A stretch of DNA of 64,000 bases from Bradyrhizobium sp. Ghvi (GTDB lineage Bacteria > Pseudomonadota > Alphaproteobacteria > Rhizobiales > Xanthobacteraceae): contig NZ_FOVU01000003.1 in the NCBI RefSeq assembly GCF_900115265.1, positions 434,001 through 498,000 on the forward strand, in the 5' to 3' direction. The notes below the pieces were generated by a model. The model worked only from the letters and a program-made list of their open reading frames with translations. It was not told the origin of the DNA and made no database searches. The translations under genes and the position numbers were made by a program. This document shows positions 63,001-64,000 of the stretch, piece after piece (the first letter of the stretch is position 1; each line of letters opens with the position of its first letter).

Positions 63001-63106
63001 GGTCGTACAGCACGTCATGCAGGACGCGCCGTTCCCGGCCGTCCTGCTGTCGGTCCCGCTGCACGTCGACGCCCGCGCGGCCACGAACTGGGACGAGGCG
63101 CATTAA
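60026..63106 (+). CDS. polA: DNA polymerase I
   Basis: 1026 residues. An Ala/Lys/Thr-rich head (1-44) precedes the 5' nuclease domain (45-330), with DKDLMQLVTD and GDSTDNVPGVPGIGIKTAA. After a Pro-rich linker (350-400), the 3'-5' exonuclease-like domain (405-605) keeps its fold but lacks its metal ligands: ExoI has E440-L-R442, ExoII T519, ExoIII G595. The polymerase domain is intact: motif A SADYSQIELRLLAEIA (about 797), motif B RRRAKAINFGIIYG (848-861) and motif C LQVHDELIFEV (972-982). It fills gaps and removes RNA primers; proofreading is predicted absent. Confidence 0.97.
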   Translation: MPKTSPKTTAKADTKAAASKAADTKPTAVTAAAKPVSAKAAGKGDHVFLVDGSSYIFRAYHALPPLNRKSDGLQVNAVLGFCNMLWKLLRDMPEDNRPTHLAIIFDKSEVTFRNKIYPDYKAHRPPAPDDLIPQFALIREAVRAFDLPCLEQVGFEADDLIATYVRQACERGASATIVSSDKDLMQLVTDCVTMYDTMKDRRIGIPEVIEKFGVPPEKVVEVQALAGDSTDNVPGVPGIGIKTAAQLIVEYGDLEQLLFRATEIKQPKRREALIENAEKARISRQLVLLDDKVDLEVPLDDLAVHEPDPRKLIAFLKAMEFTTLTRRVAEYSQIDPANVDADPGYAKGASVFSPLPPSDVVPAPGPGTPAQARPSDPKKSAGKEDKAASPKGAPVSLAAAREEALRKLPVDRSKYQAIKTLKELNAFIARIHDTGHVAVELRGNSIDPMQADLCGIALALAPNEACYVPLAHKQSGGDGGLFDAGLAPDQVKHEDALQALRPVLESSGILKIGFDVKFTAVMLAQHGITLRNTDDAQLISYVLDAGRGSHALEQLSERWFGHAMLKESELLGSGKGKLTFDQVPIDKAAPLSAEGADIALRIWRVLKPRLVAEHMTTVYETLERPLVAVLARMERRGISIDRQVLSRLSGDFAQTAARVEAEIQEIAGEPVNVGSPKQIGDILFGKMGLPGGTKTKTGAWSTTAQVLDELAEQGHDFPRKILEWRQVSKLKSTYTDALPTYVNPQTHRVHTTYALAATTTGRLSSNEPNLQNIPVRTEDGRKIRRAFIATPGHKLVSADYSQIELRLLAEIADIPVLKQAFRDGLDIHAMTASEMFGVPIKGMPSEIRRRAKAINFGIIYGISAFGLANQLGIAREEASAYIKKYFERFPGIRAYMDETRDFCRQHGYVTTLFGRKCHYPDIKASNASVRAFNERAAINARLQGTAADIIRRAMTRVEDALAEKKLSAQMLLQVHDELIFEVPDAEVEATLPVVQHVMQDAPFPAVLLSVPLHVDARAATNWDEAH

Positions 63107-63117
63107 AGGCCGCCCCG

Positions 63118-63657
63118 ATGAAGATCGCGGCCATCTCCGGCAGCCTGCGCGCAGGCTCGAGCAACACTGCGGTATTGCGCGCAGCGGCGCGGCTTGCGCC
63201 TGCCGATGTCGAGGTGATCCTGTTCGATGGGATAGCGCACCTGCCTTTCTTCAATCCGGACCTGGATGGCGATGACGTGCCTGCGCCGGTCGGCGCGATG
63301 CGCCACGTGATCGGAGGCGTCGACGGGCTCCTGATCTCGAGCCCCGAATATGCCCGCGGTGTCGCCGGCGTGCTGAAGAACGCGCTCGACTGGCTGGTCG
63401 GGAGCCGCGAATTTCCCGACAAGCCGGTTGCCTTGATCAACACATCACCGCGCGCGACGCACGCGCTGGCCGCCCTGACGCTGACGCTGGAGACAATGTC
63501 CGCCCGGCTCGCCAGGGAGGCCTGCGTGACACTGCCCTTGCTTGGCGGCGCCTGGGACGAACAGAGCATCGCCGCCGATCCCACACTGGCAGAACCGTTG
63601 CGATTGGCGATGGAGCGTTTCGCGGCGTTCATCGCCACCGTGCAGGCCGAGGCATAG
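63118..63657 (+). CDS. NADPH-dependent FMN reductase family protein
   Basis: 179 residues. MKIAAISGSLRAGSSNTAVL binds the FMN phosphate, and SSPEYARGVAGVLKNALDWL is the second flavin motif, characteristic of the NADPH-dependent FMN reductase family of flavodoxin fold. Activity may be reduction of FMN, quinones or chromate. It starts 11 bases after polA and could be co-transcribed with it. A role in supplying reduced flavin, for example to the LLM monooxygenase at 0.8 kb, is possible but only conjecture. Confidence 0.87.
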   Translation: MKIAAISGSLRAGSSNTAVLRAAARLAPADVEVILFDGIAHLPFFNPDLDGDDVPAPVGAMRHVIGGVDGLLISSPEYARGVAGVLKNALDWLVGSREFPDKPVALINTSPRATHALAALTLTLETMSARLAREACVTLPLLGGAWDEQSIAADPTLAEPLRLAMERFAAFIATVQAEA

Positions 63658-63748
63658 GACCACATTGAATTGTCCTCCGAGCAATTGCGCGATGGCTCAG
63701 CGGAGCCGCGCATATTAGAATCGGCATAGCTCCCGTTCCGGTTCATCC

Positions 63749-64000
63749 ATGCCTCACGCTTCCGCCCTGCTCGGCTTCGCCCTCGTCTGCCTCGGCCTCG
63801 TGCTCACGCCCGGGCCCAACATGATCTATCTGATCTCGCGCTCGATCACGCAGGGGCCGGCAGCGGGCATCGTCTCGCTCGGCGGCGTCGCGCTGGGCTT
63901 CGTGTTCTACATGCTATGCGCGGCGTTCGGGATCACTGCGCTCTTGCTCGCCGTGCCCTTTGCCTATGACGCGCTGCGCTTTGCAGGCGCCGGCTACATG
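63749..64000 (+). CDS. LysE-family exporter, N-terminal part only
   Basis: From the ATG at 63749 to the window's end, 84 codons. The sequence MPHASALLGFALVCLGLVLT then PGPNMIYLISRSITQGPAAG contains the hallmark TPGPNM of the LysE/RhtB family and the following G-x-x-x-G helix. These small six-helix inner-membrane proteins export amino acids or related compounds. The remainder lies beyond the window edge. Confidence 0.9.
   Translation, partial: MPHASALLGFALVCLGLVLTPGPNMIYLISRSITQGPAAGIVSLGGVALGFVFYMLCAAFGITALLLAVPFAYDALRFAGAGYM

Overview
The window reads as a chromosomal segment of a GC-rich alphaproteobacterium, most probably Bradyrhizobium or a close Nitrobacteraceae relative. This is inferred from the gene content and order (ffs-dnaX-ybaB-recR, rpmH-rnpA-yidC-engB, dapD-dapE, def-fmt-truA), the DUF1036/DUF1236/DUF2939 proteins, and the dense set of palindromic intergenic repeats. 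No database search was run. No prophage, insertion sequence, CRISPR array or plasmid function was seen.

Left part (1-29 kb) is accessory. It holds the 5' end of a DUF5939 cyclase-type gene (cut by the window edge), a luciferase-like monooxygenase, a frameshifted Flp pilin, a DUF2939 protein, a cluster of small exported proteins with Gly/Ser repeats (3.2-5.4 kb), a membrane AraC-type regulator followed by a sterol-desaturase-like enzyme, a divergent TetR/MFS pair sharing an operator, a GH3 glycosidase, and an adaptor plus two RND permeases (12.3-19.8 kb). Next come a ribbon-helix-helix/SRPBCC two-gene unit behind an 18-bp palindrome, a chemoreceptor, a LuxR-type regulator facing a GDSL autotransporter, tRNA-Arg(ACG) and an orphan histidine kinase.

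Middle part (29-45 kb) is core. rpmH, rnpA, yidC and engB handle ribosome, RNase P and membrane-insertion functions; argB, dapD and dapE make arginine and lysine/peptidoglycan precursors; def, fmt and truA process initiator formyl-methionine and tRNA; RmuC and an AmpG-like permease follow.

Right part (45-64 kb) carries dnaX-ybaB-recR behind the SRP RNA gene, an atypical SDR, a HIT protein, NudC, a frameshifted PfkB kinase, an Lrp regulator, a phosphomannomutase/phosphoglucomutase, an aspartic protease, HrpB, UDP-glucose dehydrogenase, an acyltransferase, DNA polymerase I, an FMN reductase and the start of a LysE transporter.

The most notable signals are: a PolA whose proofreading residues are all replaced; a family of about 105-bp two-hairpin repeats with compensatory stem changes; the repeat-built exported proteins; the RHH-SRPBCC unit with its palindrome; and two frameshifted genes. 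I found no clear large undescribed system. The RHH-SRPBCC unit and the Gly/Ser protein cluster are the best candidates for uncharacterised biology.
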